From: CAVQEG01 sp963711465
GTDB lineage: Bacteria; Bacteroidota; Ignavibacteria; OLB7
Assembly (NCBI GenBank): GCA_963711465.1
Contig: CAVQEG010000003.1
Location: 62,001-126,000 of the forward strand
Direction of reading: 5' to 3'
Length of the DNA: 64,000 nucleotides
The notes below the pieces were generated by a model that worked only from the letters and a program-made list of their open reading frames with translations, was not told the origin of the DNA and did no database searches. The position numbers and the translations under genes were made by a program. Shown here piece after piece: positions 8,634-16,448 of the stretch; position 1 is the stretch's first letter, and each line of letters starts with the position of its first letter.

Positions 8634-8936
8634 AATTGTTGAAGCGTCGATGCAGTAGTGCTCAGGGGATCTGGATTGGGGGGAATCCGGTGGACGATTC
8701 GACCCGACGCGATGCGGACGCACCGCACCCCTCCGGACATGGTTGATGACGGGTTCGGATTCGGTGCGTCTCTCTTCTATCGGTACCTGGAACAGATCGC
8801 ATCCGAAGAGTATGCGCGTACCGATCAATCGTGCGATGCCGACCATGTTGGTGTGAGTCCGGCCGGCGTCCGTTGAATCGAAACACTGGATCATGATGAC
8901 AGGGCGGCCCGTATTGGACCGCCCTGCCGGTTTTTT
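8634..8936 (+). ncRNA. candidate small RNA of about 300 nt
   Basis: A good promoter (8600-8627) and a classic intrinsic terminator (8900-8936) bracket about 300 nt between the FKBP gene and the convergent argH. The only open frame of any size, 8658-8876, lacks a ribosome site and a recognisable domain. The segment shows no tmRNA tag, RNase P or SRP signature that I can recognise. It could be a 6S-like or lineage-specific regulatory RNA, or a leader for an unrecognised short peptide. The call rests on the promoter and terminator only. Confidence 0.35.
8900..8936 (+). terminator. intrinsic terminator
   Basis: An 8-bp stem CAGGGCGG/CCGCCCTG with an 11-nt loop is followed within 5 nt by TTTTTT. 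This is the clearest rho-independent terminator in the window. It lies on the plus strand, facing the end of argH. Confidence 0.8.
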
Positions 8937-8989
8937 ATGGGGGGGGAATGGGGGAAGACCCCCTGATGGTCGACGCGCATTCCGTTCGT

Positions 8990-10384
8990 TCAATCCTGCC
9001 GAACGCCCAACGCTTCCCGCCACCGTTTCAACGCTGCATCCACCTGGTCCGGCGCCGTGCTGCCCGCGGTCTTCTTCAGAGCGATGCTATGCTCGGGGTC
9101 GAGACACGCGTAGACGTCGTCGTTGATTTCGGGTGAGAATTCATGCAGTTCCTCGAGCGAAAGGTCGTGCAGTCGCTTCGAATTGGCATCGCAATAGGCG
9201 ACCGCCCGACCGGTAATTGCATGGGCGCGGCGGAAGGGAACGCCGCGCCGCACCAGGTAATCGGCCAGCTCCGTAGCCGTCGCGTGGTCCTCTTCGAGCG
9301 CCTGGCGCATCCGCTCGCCATTGAACGTCGTTTGACGAAGCATCGCCGCCATGATATTCACACACTCCAGCGTCGTGTCCGCCGCGTCGAAGAGCGACGG
9401 CTTATCCTCCTGCATATCGCGGTTGTAGGCCATCGGCAGCCCTTTCATCATTGTCAGCAGCGCCATGAGAGAACCGTAGACGCGGCCTGTTCGGCCGCGG
9501 ACGAGTTCCGCCATATCCGGATTCTTTTTCTGCGGCATGATGCTGCTTCCGGTGGAGTAGGCGTCACCGATTTCCACGAATCGGAATTCCCTGGTGCTCC
9601 ACAGGACCAGTTCCTCGGCAATTCGGCTCAGGTGCATCATCACGATCGAGCAATCCGAGACGAATTCGATCACGGCATCGCGATCGGCGACGGCATCGAT
9701 GCTGTTGGGTTGAATTCCATCGAACACGAGGGCGCTGGCGGCGATAGTTCGGTCGATCGGGTAGGAGGTGCCACCGAAGGCGGCTGCGCCGAGGGGGGAG
9801 AGGTTTGCGCGACGGCGGCAGTCGACCAGGCGTTGTCGATCGCGATCGAACATCTCGACGTAGGCGAGGAGGTGGTGGGCGAGGAGCACGGGTTGTGCGC
9901 GCTGCAAATGGGTATAGCCGGGCATGATCGTCCGGCGCTCGCGTTCGGCATGATCGAGGAGTGCGTGCTGCAGGTCGCGGAGTGCCGCATTGGAAGCATC
10001 GATCGTTTCGCGCAGGTAGAGTCGGGTATCGAGGGCGACCTGATCATTGCGACTGCGTCCGGTATGGAGGCGGCCGCCGAGATCGCCGACGCGTTCGGTG
10101 AGTTGCGCCTCGATGGCCATGTGGACGTCTTCGAGCTTCGGATCGAGCATGAGCGAGCCGGCGTCGAGTTCAGCGCGGATATCCTCGAGGGCAACACGGA
10201 TCGCAGCGGCTTCATCAGCCGAAAGCACGCCGGCCTGTTCGAGAGCGGCGACATGTGCGATGGAGCCGGCGATATCGTGGCGGTAGAGACGGGAATCGAC
10301 GTGGAGGGAGCCGCTGAAGGCGAGGGCGTCGTCGGCCATCGGTTGGCGGAATCGTCCGCTCCAGAGCTGGTCGGAGTCGTGCAT
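8990..10384 (-). CDS. argH: argininosuccinate lyase
   Basis: The start at 10384 (M-H-D-S-D-Q-L-W-S-G-R-F) matches the usual N-terminus of the family; the frame is open further upstream. The ~464-aa enzyme cleaves argininosuccinate to arginine and fumarate, the last step of arginine synthesis. Diagnostic segments are H-T-G-R-S-R-N-D-Q-V-A, M-P-G-Y-T-H-L-Q-R-A-Q-P and the superfamily signature G-S-S-I-M-P-Q-K-K-N-P, with the catalytic serine in the mobile loop. Length and motifs are normal. It is the last gene of the arg cluster but sits 533 bp downstream of argG, a gap that holds a hairpin and an inserted repeat element, so it may be transcribed partly on its own. Confidence 0.97.
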   Translation of the reverse strand: MHDSDQLWSGRFRQPMADDALAFSGSLHVDSRLYRHDIAGSIAHVAALEQAGVLSADEAAAIRVALEDIRAELDAGSLMLDPKLEDVHMAIEAQLTERVGDLGGRLHTGRSRNDQVALDTRLYLRETIDASNAALRDLQHALLDHAERERRTIMPGYTHLQRAQPVLLAHHLLAYVEMFDRDRQRLVDCRRRANLSPLGAAAFGGTSYPIDRTIAASALVFDGIQPNSIDAVADRDAVIEFVSDCSIVMMHLSRIAEELVLWSTREFRFVEIGDAYSTGSSIMPQKKNPDMAELVRGRTGRVYGSLMALLTMMKGLPMAYNRDMQEDKPSLFDAADTTLECVNIMAAMLRQTTFNGERMRQALEEDHATATELADYLVRRGVPFRRAHAITGRAVAYCDANSKRLHDLSLEELHEFSPEINDDVYACLDPEHSIALKKTAGSTAPDQVDAALKRWREALGVRQD

Positions 10385-10600
10385 GGAGGATCGGATCGGG
10401 CTGGAATTGGGAAGGTTGGAGGAATTCTTCGGAACCGGATGACGCATGCGAACGGCTCTGCACCATCGCACGCTCCGGGAAGAAGGGGCGCGAGCGGTGC
10501 GGGATCTCGATGCGGCGGTCTTCTCCCCCGCGTGCCCTTCTCCTGGCGGCGATGTGGACGTGCGCTCGAGTGCGGGACGACCTTCGCGCGGGTAGGAGAG

Positions 10601-10629
10601 GTGGCCGGAGCGCGAAGCGCTCCGGCCAC
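10601..10629. repeat. perfect 13-bp hairpin in the argG-argH gap
   Basis: GTGGCCGGAGCGC and GCGCTCCGGCCAC enclose a 3-nt loop (GAA). The rest of 10385-10760 has no supported gene. The hairpin could act as a terminator or attenuator between argG and argH, or be a dispersed REP-like repeat. Confidence 0.55.
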
Positions 10630-10769
10630 GTACGGCAACAGCGGCGGGGGGATGCCCGCGGTGGTCCGTCTCTCCGAAGGTGCGGGCGCCGGGCCCGCGG
10701 AAGATGAGGTCGGGGAGCTGAGCTCGCCGGATGGCGGGTGCGCCGTGGATGCTCGCCGAAAGCGCCTAG

Positions 10770-10913
10770 CAGGCTGTTGAAATACTGCCGTCTGCGGCGT
10801 TGCCCTCCTCACGCGTCGCTGCGGCGGCCGGACGGCCGCCTCACTCCGCGCTCGTCGGGCGCCTTGCATCCGACAGCATTTGAACAGCCTGCGCCACCTC
10901 AGTAATTCAACAG
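10770..10913. mobile_element. small inverted-repeat (MITE-like) element at the argG stop
   Basis: The segment has CAGGCTGTTGAAATACTG at its left (10770-10787). It has inverted near-copies at 10875-10892 (CAGCATTTGAACAGCCTG) and at the right edge (CAGTAATTCAACAG, 10900-10913). It is flanked by an 8-bp direct repeat GCGCCTAG at 10762-10769 and 10914-10921; the right copy contains the argG stop codon. The element has no coding capacity. Its size, terminal repeats and probable target duplication suggest a non-autonomous element moved by a transposase encoded elsewhere. The two right-hand ends suggest nesting or a partial duplication. Confidence 0.6.
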
Positions 10914-10917
10914 GCGC

Positions 10918-12159
10918 CTAGAGCTTCTCCGTGTCCAGCGAGGGCTCGATCGCCGGATTGGAGTTCCGCTTCACCGTGTGCCACGTCTTCAGCGGCAGCG
11001 TGTAGATGTCGATGAATCCCTTCGCCGACTTGTGATCGAATGCGTCCTCGGCCGTGTAGGTCGCCAGCTGCGGATCGTACAGCGAGTTGCCCGACCACCG
11101 CTCCAGCACCTGCATTCCTCCCTTGTACAGCCGTATCCCCACGATCCCGTTGACCGCCTTCTGCGTTTCGTCGACGAATGCCTTCAGCGCCGATCGAAGC
11201 GGTGAGAACCAGAGGCCGTTGTAGATCAGATCGGCGTAGTCGTTGGCGAGCTTCGCCTTGTAGTGCGCAGTGTCGCGATCGAGCACCAACCGCTCCAGTT
11301 CGCGATGCGCCGTGTGCAGTACCGTCGCTGCCGGCGCCTCGTAGAGTTCGCGCGACTTGATGCCCACCAGCCGATTCTCCACCAGGTCGATCCGGCCCAC
11401 CCCATGCGCTCCCGCGATCTCGTTCAGCCGGTCGATCAGCTCGACCGTCGAGATCCGATCGCCGTCGAGTGAGACCGGAACGCCGTTCTCGAATTCGATC
11501 AGCAGATCTGCCGGGTGATCCGGCGCGGCCGACGGATCGACCGTGCGCTGGAACGCATCGGCCGGCGGGACCACACGCGGATCCTCCAGCGCACCGCATT
11601 CGATGCTCGTTCCCCAGATGTTCTCGTCGATCGAATACGGACTCGCCTTCGTCGCCGTTACCGGAACATGGTGGGCACGACAGTAGTCGATCTCCTCTTC
11701 CCGCGAGCGGAATTCCCATTCGCGCACCGGCGCGAGCACCTTCAGATCAGGCGCCAGCGCCGCAATCGCCGCTTCGAAGCGCACCTGATCGTTGCCTTTG
11801 CCGGTGCAGCCATGAGCGACCGCCGTGCAACCCTCGGCGCGGGCGATGTCGACGAGCGCCTTGCCGAGCAACGGTCGACCGAGCGCGGTGGCCATCGGAT
11901 AGGAACCCTCGTACAGCGCCCCGGCCTGCAACGCGGGGATGACGTAGTCGTGCACGAATTCCTCGCGCAGGTCGAGCATGTGTACGCCTACCGCGCCGAG
12001 CGCGCGCGCCTTGTCGTCGACGCCGATGAGTTCCTTCTTCTGTCCAAGATCGCCAGTCACGGTGACGATATCGGCATCGTAGTGCTCCTGGAGCCAGCGG
12101 ACGATCACGGAGGTGTCGAGGCCGCCGGAAAACGCGACGGCGATTTTCTCTTTGTTCAC
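10918..12159 (-). CDS. argG: argininosuccinate synthase
   Basis: The 413-aa enzyme joins citrulline and aspartate using ATP. The N-terminal ATP pyrophosphatase loop A-F-S-G-G-L-D-T-S is present, as are H-G-C-T-G-K-G-N-D-Q-V-R-F-E and S-P-Y-S-I-D-E-N-I-W-G, all typical of ArgG. Length is normal. The gene follows argR by 46 bp on the same strand. Its TAG stop lies inside the GCGCCTAG repeat that flanks the small inserted element, so the insertion went in exactly at the gene's end without damaging it. Confidence 0.97.
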   Translation of the reverse strand: MNKEKIAVAFSGGLDTSVIVRWLQEHYDADIVTVTGDLGQKKELIGVDDKARALGAVGVHMLDLREEFVHDYVIPALQAGALYEGSYPMATALGRPLLGKALVDIARAEGCTAVAHGCTGKGNDQVRFEAAIAALAPDLKVLAPVREWEFRSREEEIDYCRAHHVPVTATKASPYSIDENIWGTSIECGALEDPRVVPPADAFQRTVDPSAAPDHPADLLIEFENGVPVSLDGDRISTVELIDRLNEIAGAHGVGRIDLVENRLVGIKSRELYEAPAATVLHTAHRELERLVLDRDTAHYKAKLANDYADLIYNGLWFSPLRSALKAFVDETQKAVNGIVGIRLYKGGMQVLERWSGNSLYDPQLATYTAEDAFDHKSAKGFIDIYTLPLKTWHTVKRNSNPAIEPSLDTEKL

Positions 12160-12205
12160 AGGGAGAATCCGTTCGATTGATGTGTGAGAATGGTGAAGCT
12201 GTCGG

Positions 12206-12676
12206 TCAGACCGGTGTGGACTCGACGGTTTCGGACTGGGAGACGAAACGGCTGAGCATCTCGACGATCTGAGGAATCTTTCGCGTGGTCACCGGAGAGA
12301 CGAAGATCGTGTTGTCGCCCGCGACGGTGCCGAGGATCAGCGGGCTCTTCAGCCGGTCGATCAGTTCGCTGACACCCTGTGCGCGGCCGGGCAGCGTCTT
12401 GATGACGACCATCGTTTCGTTGGCCACGATCTGCTGGACTTCGTAGTACATCAGCGACTGCAGCTGGATCTCGCGGCTGTCGCCGTGGATCATGTAGCGC
12501 GGTCCGTCGTCGCTGTTCACCCGTGCAACGCCGAGCTCCTTGAGATCGCGCGAGAGCGTCGCCTGAGTGACGTCGAACCCGGCGTCGGCGAGCTCCTCGA
12601 CGAGCTGTTCCTGGCTGCCGATGGCCTGCTGCTGCAGGATCTGCTTGATGGCGAAGTGCCTGCTCTGCTTGTTCAT
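12206..12676 (-). CDS. argR: arginine repressor
   Basis: The start at 12676 (M-N-K-Q-S-R-H-F-A-I-K-Q-I-L) gives a normal 156-aa ArgR. It has an N-terminal winged helix (I-G-S-Q-E-Q-L-V-E-E-L, V-T-Q-A-T-L-S-R-D-L-K-E-L-G) and a C-terminal hexamerisation/arginine-binding domain (I-K-T-L-P-G-R-A-Q-G-V, G-T-V-A-G-D-N-T-I-F-V). The T-Q-A-T-L-S-R-D-L recognition helix is diagnostic. Its ATG overlaps the argF TGA (ATGA, 12673-12676), so the regulator is translated from within the operon it probably controls. Two ARG-box-like sites before argJ are its likely target. Confidence 0.96.
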   Translation of the reverse strand: MNKQSRHFAIKQILQQQAIGSQEQLVEELADAGFDVTQATLSRDLKELGVARVNSDDGPRYMIHGDSREIQLQSLMYYEVQQIVANETMVVIKTLPGRAQGVSELIDRLKSPLILGTVAGDNTIFVSPVTTRKIPQIVEMLSRFVSQSETVESTPV

Positions 12677-13635
12677 TGCGTAAGCGTTCCGTTGGTGCCC
12701 ACGGCGGTCGCCGCCGACGAGTATTTGTGCAGCTGCCACAGTTCCGCCAGCCGCGTCATCACTGCCTTCTGCACGTGCAGCCGGTTCTCCGCCTGATCGA
12801 AGACGACCGAGTGCGGTCCCTCGAACGCCTCGTCGGTGATTTCCTCGCCGCGATGCGCCGGCAGACAGTGCATCACCACGACGTCCGAGCCGGCTCGCTC
12901 GATCAGATCCTGATTGATCTGGAATCCGGCGAACGTACGTCGCCGCTCGAGCGCCTCGTCCTCCTGTCCCATACTGGTCCAGACGTCAGTGTAGAGCGCA
13001 TCGGCACCCTCGGCTGCCTCCAACGGATCGTGGGTCAGCGTGATCGAACCGATTGCGTTCTGCTTCGCCTGCGCGACCACCTCTGCCGGCGGCTCATACC
13101 CCTCCGGCGTCGCTACGACCAGTTCGATCGGGAAGAGCGTCGTCGCTTCGATCCACGAATTCGCCACGTTGTTTCCGTCTCCGATGAACGCCACTCGAAT
13201 TCCTTCCTTCAGCCGATCGTGACGACGCAGCGTGTACAGATCGGCGAGAACCTGACAGGGATGCGACAGATCAGTCAGCGCGTTGATGACAGGCACCTCG
13301 GCGTAGTGGCACATCTCTTCGAGCATCTCGTGATCGAACAGTCGCGCGATGATCGCATCGCCGTAGCGCGTCAGCACGCGAACGACGTCCGCGGCGCTCT
13401 CACGGACGCCGATGCCGATCTCCTCCTGCGTCAGGAAGAGGGAAGAACCGCCGAGCTGATGAATTCCGACTTCGAACGACACCCGCGTTCGCAGCGACGG
13501 CTTCTGGAACAGCAGCATCGCCGTCTTGCCCTTGAGCGAACGGTAGCTGCCGCCCCGCAGGTCGTCGGCGAGTTCGAAGAACACCTCCAGGTCGGGTGCG
13601 GTCAGATCGAAGAGCGTACGAAGGTGAGAATGCAT
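12673..13635 (-). CDS. argF: ornithine carbamoyltransferase
   Basis: The 320-aa enzyme converts ornithine and carbamoyl phosphate to citrulline. The carbamoyl-phosphate motif reads S-L-R-T-R (the family usually has S-T-R-T-R), followed by V-S-F-E. H-P-C-Q is intact, and H-C-L-P-A-H-R-G-E-E is the ornithine-side loop. N-V-A-N-S-W and the D-V-W-T-S-M-G-Q ornithine motif are also present. The gene starts 15 bp after the argJ stop and overlaps argR by 4 bp, so all three are one transcription unit. The S-x-R-T variant keeps the key Ser, Arg and Thr. Confidence 0.95.
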   Translation of the reverse strand: MHSHLRTLFDLTAPDLEVFFELADDLRGGSYRSLKGKTAMLLFQKPSLRTRVSFEVGIHQLGGSSLFLTQEEIGIGVRESAADVVRVLTRYGDAIIARLFDHEMLEEMCHYAEVPVINALTDLSHPCQVLADLYTLRRHDRLKEGIRVAFIGDGNNVANSWIEATTLFPIELVVATPEGYEPPAEVVAQAKQNAIGSITLTHDPLEAAEGADALYTDVWTSMGQEDEALERRRTFAGFQINQDLIERAGSDVVVMHCLPAHRGEEITDEAFEGPHSVVFDQAENRLHVQKAVMTRLAELWQLHKYSSAATAVGTNGTLTQ

Positions 13636-13650
13636 CGATGGAATGTTGAA

Positions 13651-14910
13651 TCAGTGCGCCGGCAGACACGTGCGGAACGTTGCCGATGCGCACCCGGTGT
13701 TGAGATCGATCGTGAGTGCAGGGGAAGGCCGGCCGAGCACGGTTCGTGCGCGTTCCGGCGAGACGTCGATGGGAATTCCACCGGTGATGACGCGGTGTTC
13801 ATCGGCGAATACGGTCACCGCATCCGGGTCGAATTCCACGCCGGCCGACCCGATGGCGGCGACGATGCGGCCCCAGTTGGCATCGGCGTCGATGAGCGAC
13901 GTCCGCACGAGCGTCGAGTTCGCCACGGCACGACCGACGCACTCGGCGACGGATTCATCGGCGGCCCCGACGACGTGAATCGCAAGCTCGCGGGTGCGTC
14001 CGTCTCCGTCGCGCAGCACCATCGCGGCGAGTTCGCCCAGCACACTCTCGAGCGCGTCGGCGAACTGTTCGAATGCGGCACTGCCGGCGTCGATCTCCTC
14101 GCCTCCGGCGCGGCCGTTGGCAAGCACGATCACCGAATCGTTGGTGCTCATGTCGCCGTCGACGCTGATGCGATTGAACGTGCGGTCGTTGGCCCGCCTG
14201 AGTGCCGACTGCAGCGTCGCCGGTGCGATCCTCGCGTCGGTCGTGACGAAGCCGAGCACCGTCGCCATGTTCGGATGTACCATACCGGAGCCCTTCGCCA
14301 TTGCGCCGAAGGTGACTGTAGCAGCGCCGAGCCGGCAGCGCACTGCGTGTTCCTTGCTCATGGTGTCGGTGGTCATGATCGCACGGGCGGCATCGGCGCC
14401 ACCGGCGCGATGCAGATGATAGACCGCACGATCGATTCCGAGCGCGATCTTGTCCATCGCAAGGCGCGGACCGATCAGACCGGTGGAACAGACCATCACC
14501 TGCGACTCGGGGATTCCGAGCGCGGCGGCAGTCAGGCGAACGGTATCCCACGCGTCCTTGAGTCCCGCAGCGCCGGTGCAGGAATTGGCCACCGCACTGT
14601 TGACGACGATCGCCGAACAGATGCCGCCGCGCAGTTGCTGACGATCGACCAGAACGGGAGCCGCTGCGGCGCGATTGGTCGTGAAGACGGCGGCGACGCT
14701 CGCCGGACTCGTCGATCGAACGATCGCCAGATCGGGGCGCCCGCTGCGACGCAGACCGCACGCGACGCCGGCGGCCTCAAAGCCGTCGGGAGCGGTAATT
14801 CCGCCGGTAATCAGCGTCGGGGCCGGTATCGCCGCGGGATCGCTATGAAGAGAGTCGATGCGAATCACGTCGTGCACATCACGTCCGTCGTTCAAAGGGG
14901 GAATAAACAT
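13651..14910 (-). CDS. argJ: glutamate N-acetyltransferase / ornithine acetyltransferase (ArgJ)
   Basis: ArgJ recycles the acetyl group from N-acetylornithine to glutamate. The self-cleavage site is recognisable as K-G-S-G-M-V-H-P-N-M-A-T-V-L-G-F, with Thr as the new N-terminal nucleophile, and the ending (D-L-N-T-G-C-A-S-A-T-F-R-T-C-L) is canonical. The ATG at 14910 overlaps an ARG-box-like site. The GTG codons about 13 and 16 residues in would leave that site fully upstream and still give a normal length, so the true start is uncertain. It is the first gene of argJ-F-R-G-H. The argB, argC and argD genes are not here, so the rest of the pathway must be encoded elsewhere. Confidence 0.93.
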   Translation of the reverse strand: MFIPPLNDGRDVHDVIRIDSLHSDPAAIPAPTLITGGITAPDGFEAAGVACGLRRSGRPDLAIVRSTSPASVAAVFTTNRAAAAPVLVDRQQLRGGICSAIVVNSAVANSCTGAAGLKDAWDTVRLTAAALGIPESQVMVCSTGLIGPRLAMDKIALGIDRAVYHLHRAGGADAARAIMTTDTMSKEHAVRCRLGAATVTFGAMAKGSGMVHPNMATVLGFVTTDARIAPATLQSALRRANDRTFNRISVDGDMSTNDSVIVLANGRAGGEEIDAGSAAFEQFADALESVLGELAAMVLRDGDGRTRELAIHVVGAADESVAECVGRAVANSTLVRTSLIDADANWGRIVAAIGSAGVEFDPDAVTVFADEHRVITGGIPIDVSPERARTVLGRPSPALTIDLNTGCASATFRTCLPAH

Positions 14911-14933
14911 ACAGGCGGCCGCATGTTTATGCA
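14900..14933 (-). promoter_or_regulatory. tandem ARG-box-like operators before argJ
   Basis: Read on the minus strand, TGCATAAACATGCG (14920-14933) and TGTATGTTTATTCC (14900-14913) each resemble the ArgR consensus TGAATnnnnATTCA, matching at 7 and 8 of its 10 fixed bases. Their centres are 20 bp apart, close to the spacing of paired ARG boxes bound by one ArgR hexamer. ATAAACAT/ATGTTTAT also form a perfect 8-bp inverted repeat across the pair. An argR gene lies in the same operon. The function is inferred by analogy with known operators. Confidence 0.6.
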
Positions 14934-14994
14934 AGAGGGTCGACTGCAACAACGTGTGATTCCGGGTGGCGGGCGGTGGTGGTCCGCTTGCGAT

Positions 14995-15025
14995 TTGCTG
15001 ATCCGGTCGCCGCGGACTACATTCG
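14995..15025 (+). promoter_or_regulatory. weak promoter candidate for the small gene at 15196
   Basis: TTG at 14995-14997 and TACATTCG at 15018-15025 are 20 bp apart, a partial match to the Bacteroidota -33/-7 pattern. Transcription would leave a leader of about 165 nt before the small protein gene. Confidence 0.25.
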
Positions 15026-15195
15026 CACCAGTCCGAACGAACGGTCTGCCAACACGCCGCCTGGTCCGTGGCGAAACCACTGTCCTTCGGATCCCGATCA
15101 GCGTCCTGTCCCAATCCACGCCAACCCGTTCCCGAAATCGTATCCCTACGGTCTGACCCTCCGCTGGTGAACGGCTCCGTGCATGGAGGCCCAAC

Positions 15196-15417
15196 ATGCC
15201 CTACCGATCCAACCGCGTGCTCGGTGGACTCTTCGTGGCTGCGTCTCTCGTCATCGGCATCGCCTTCGTCGAGTCGCAGCACACCACGCGTACGTCCGTC
15301 ATGGATGAAAACCTCGAGCTCTACCAGGAGTACTGGCAGCCGACATCCGAGGTGAGCGGCGTCGACACGGCGTCTGCCGACCACGCGTCCGACAACATCG
15401 TCCTTTCATCACGCTAG
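15196..15417 (+). CDS. small secreted or membrane-anchored protein
   Basis: The 73-aa frame begins with ATG preceded by GGAGG, a good ribosome site. The N-terminus is a hydrophobic signal or anchor (R-V-L-G-G-L-F-V-A-A-S-L-V-I-G-I-A-F-V) after a short basic stretch. The rest is polar and acidic (E-N-L-E-L-Y-Q-E-Y-W) with no cysteine and no known domain. I do not recognise it. It is transcribed away from argJ, with about 290 bp between the two starts. Confidence 0.55.
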   Translation: MPYRSNRVLGGLFVAASLVIGIAFVESQHTTRTSVMDENLELYQEYWQPTSEVSGVDTASADHASDNIVLSSR

Positions 15418-15929
15418 CCCGTACGGATCGGTCCGCACCGATTCCGAACCGTGCTTCGAATGAACGTGCCAGCCGAGCGCAGACATGCACGCGGCGAAGG
15501 AACCGTGCGCCTTCGGACGAATTTCCACGTACGTTTTCCACACCACCGTGCGGATCGTCACGGAACGAAGTTTCCCTGAATTCTGTCAGATATCGTCGTA
15601 TCGGGTATAGCGCCGCCGGCGCGACGTGGTGGATGGCTTGTGGAAAAGTGTGTGGAAAAAATGTGGGAAGAAACGTGGTGCGAACGGCGTTCGTGCGTCG
15701 TACCATTGTGGCAGTCAGAGCCCGCTATCGCTTCGGCCATCGCCTCACTGTTGTGACGCGACTTAATGGCCCCGAGGTCCCTCGATCCTTCCCAACGTAT
15801 CCCTGTTCTCATCGATGAATGCCGCGTCGGACACTGCGAGGCCACTACGGCCGCGTCTGTGTCGTACACGATGCGGGGCGAACGCGTGAGGAGCGTGTTC
15901 GATTCATCACGCACCCACCAGGATCGCGT
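15418..15929. other. intergenic region with clustered DnaA-box-like sites
   Basis: No supported gene was seen in these 512 bp. TTTTCCACA (15534-15542), TGTGGAAAA (15640-15648 and 15651-15659) and weaker copies ATTTCCACG (about 15521) and TGTGGGAAG (about 15663) lie within 150 bp. They resemble DnaA boxes (consensus TTATCCACA and variants). There is no dnaA, gyrase or parAB gene nearby and no strongly AT-rich unwinding region, so an origin is not claimed. Confidence 0.35.
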
Positions 15930-16448
15930 ATGAAAGCATGGCATACCCACGCTCGTCTGATACTGCCCGTTCAGAAAATCGAGCACGATTCCACCGGCAC
16001 CGTTGTCTCAGTGCATCTCACCTGCGGTCGACACACGATCGTCGCACCGGGCTCGAGCATCGAGCTCATCGAACCCACGGGGATCTTCGACAAGCACGGT
16101 CGTGAGATCTACGATGGGGACATCATCTACATCACGTTCTACGGATTCGCACGGGTGTTCTGGTCGGACGAGGTGGAGGACTGGACGACGGATCTGTGCG
16201 GCACGGTCTGTCCGACGCTACGGTCGTTTCCGGCGTACCTGGTGATGGTGGCGGGCAACGTCTGGCAGACGCCGGAGCTCGACACCTCGAGCGAGGCGGT
16301 GGCGCATCCGGAGCTCTCGGAGCTCGACGCACCGAGGAAGCCGTCGACCCGCACCGGGTCTAGTACAGCAGCGCCGGGGACTCCCAGACGTTACCGGCGA
16401 TCTCCAGCGGCGACTGTCGTGACAGATCGGCAAGCGTACACCAGTTGA
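15930..16448 (+). CDS. YopX-family protein
   Basis: I chose the ATG at 15930 (M-K-A-W-H-T-H), preceded by AGGA; the frame is open further upstream. The protein carries the YopX core: I-E-P-T-G-I-F-D-K-H-G-R-E-I-Y-D-G-D-I-I-Y-I, followed by A-R-V-F-W-S-D-E-V-E-D-W. YopX proteins are small beta-rich proteins of phages and mobile elements with no firm function. The C-terminal 50 residues are low-complexity and overlap, on the other strand, the end of a second YopX gene (16360-16749). No phage genes surround the pair. Confidence 0.75.
   Translation: MKAWHTHARLILPVQKIEHDSTGTVVSVHLTCGRHTIVAPGSSIELIEPTGIFDKHGREIYDGDIIYITFYGFARVFWSDEVEDWTTDLCGTVCPTLRSFPAYLVMVAGNVWQTPELDTSSEAVAHPELSELDAPRKPSTRTGSSTAAPGTPRRYRRSPAATVVTDRQAYTS

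Noticed and set aside
8658..8876. Small protein gene of 72 codons
   Set aside because: No ribosome site, signal or domain; the promoter-terminator pair is better explained by an RNA.
12676..15156. Long plus-strand open frame opposite argF and argJ
   Set aside because: It is a shadow of GC-rich codon use on the minus strand; the arg genes have clear family motifs and the opposite frame has none.
15418..15929. Chromosome origin
   Set aside because: Only the DnaA-box-like cluster supports it; no origin-associated genes or AT-rich unwinding region are present.
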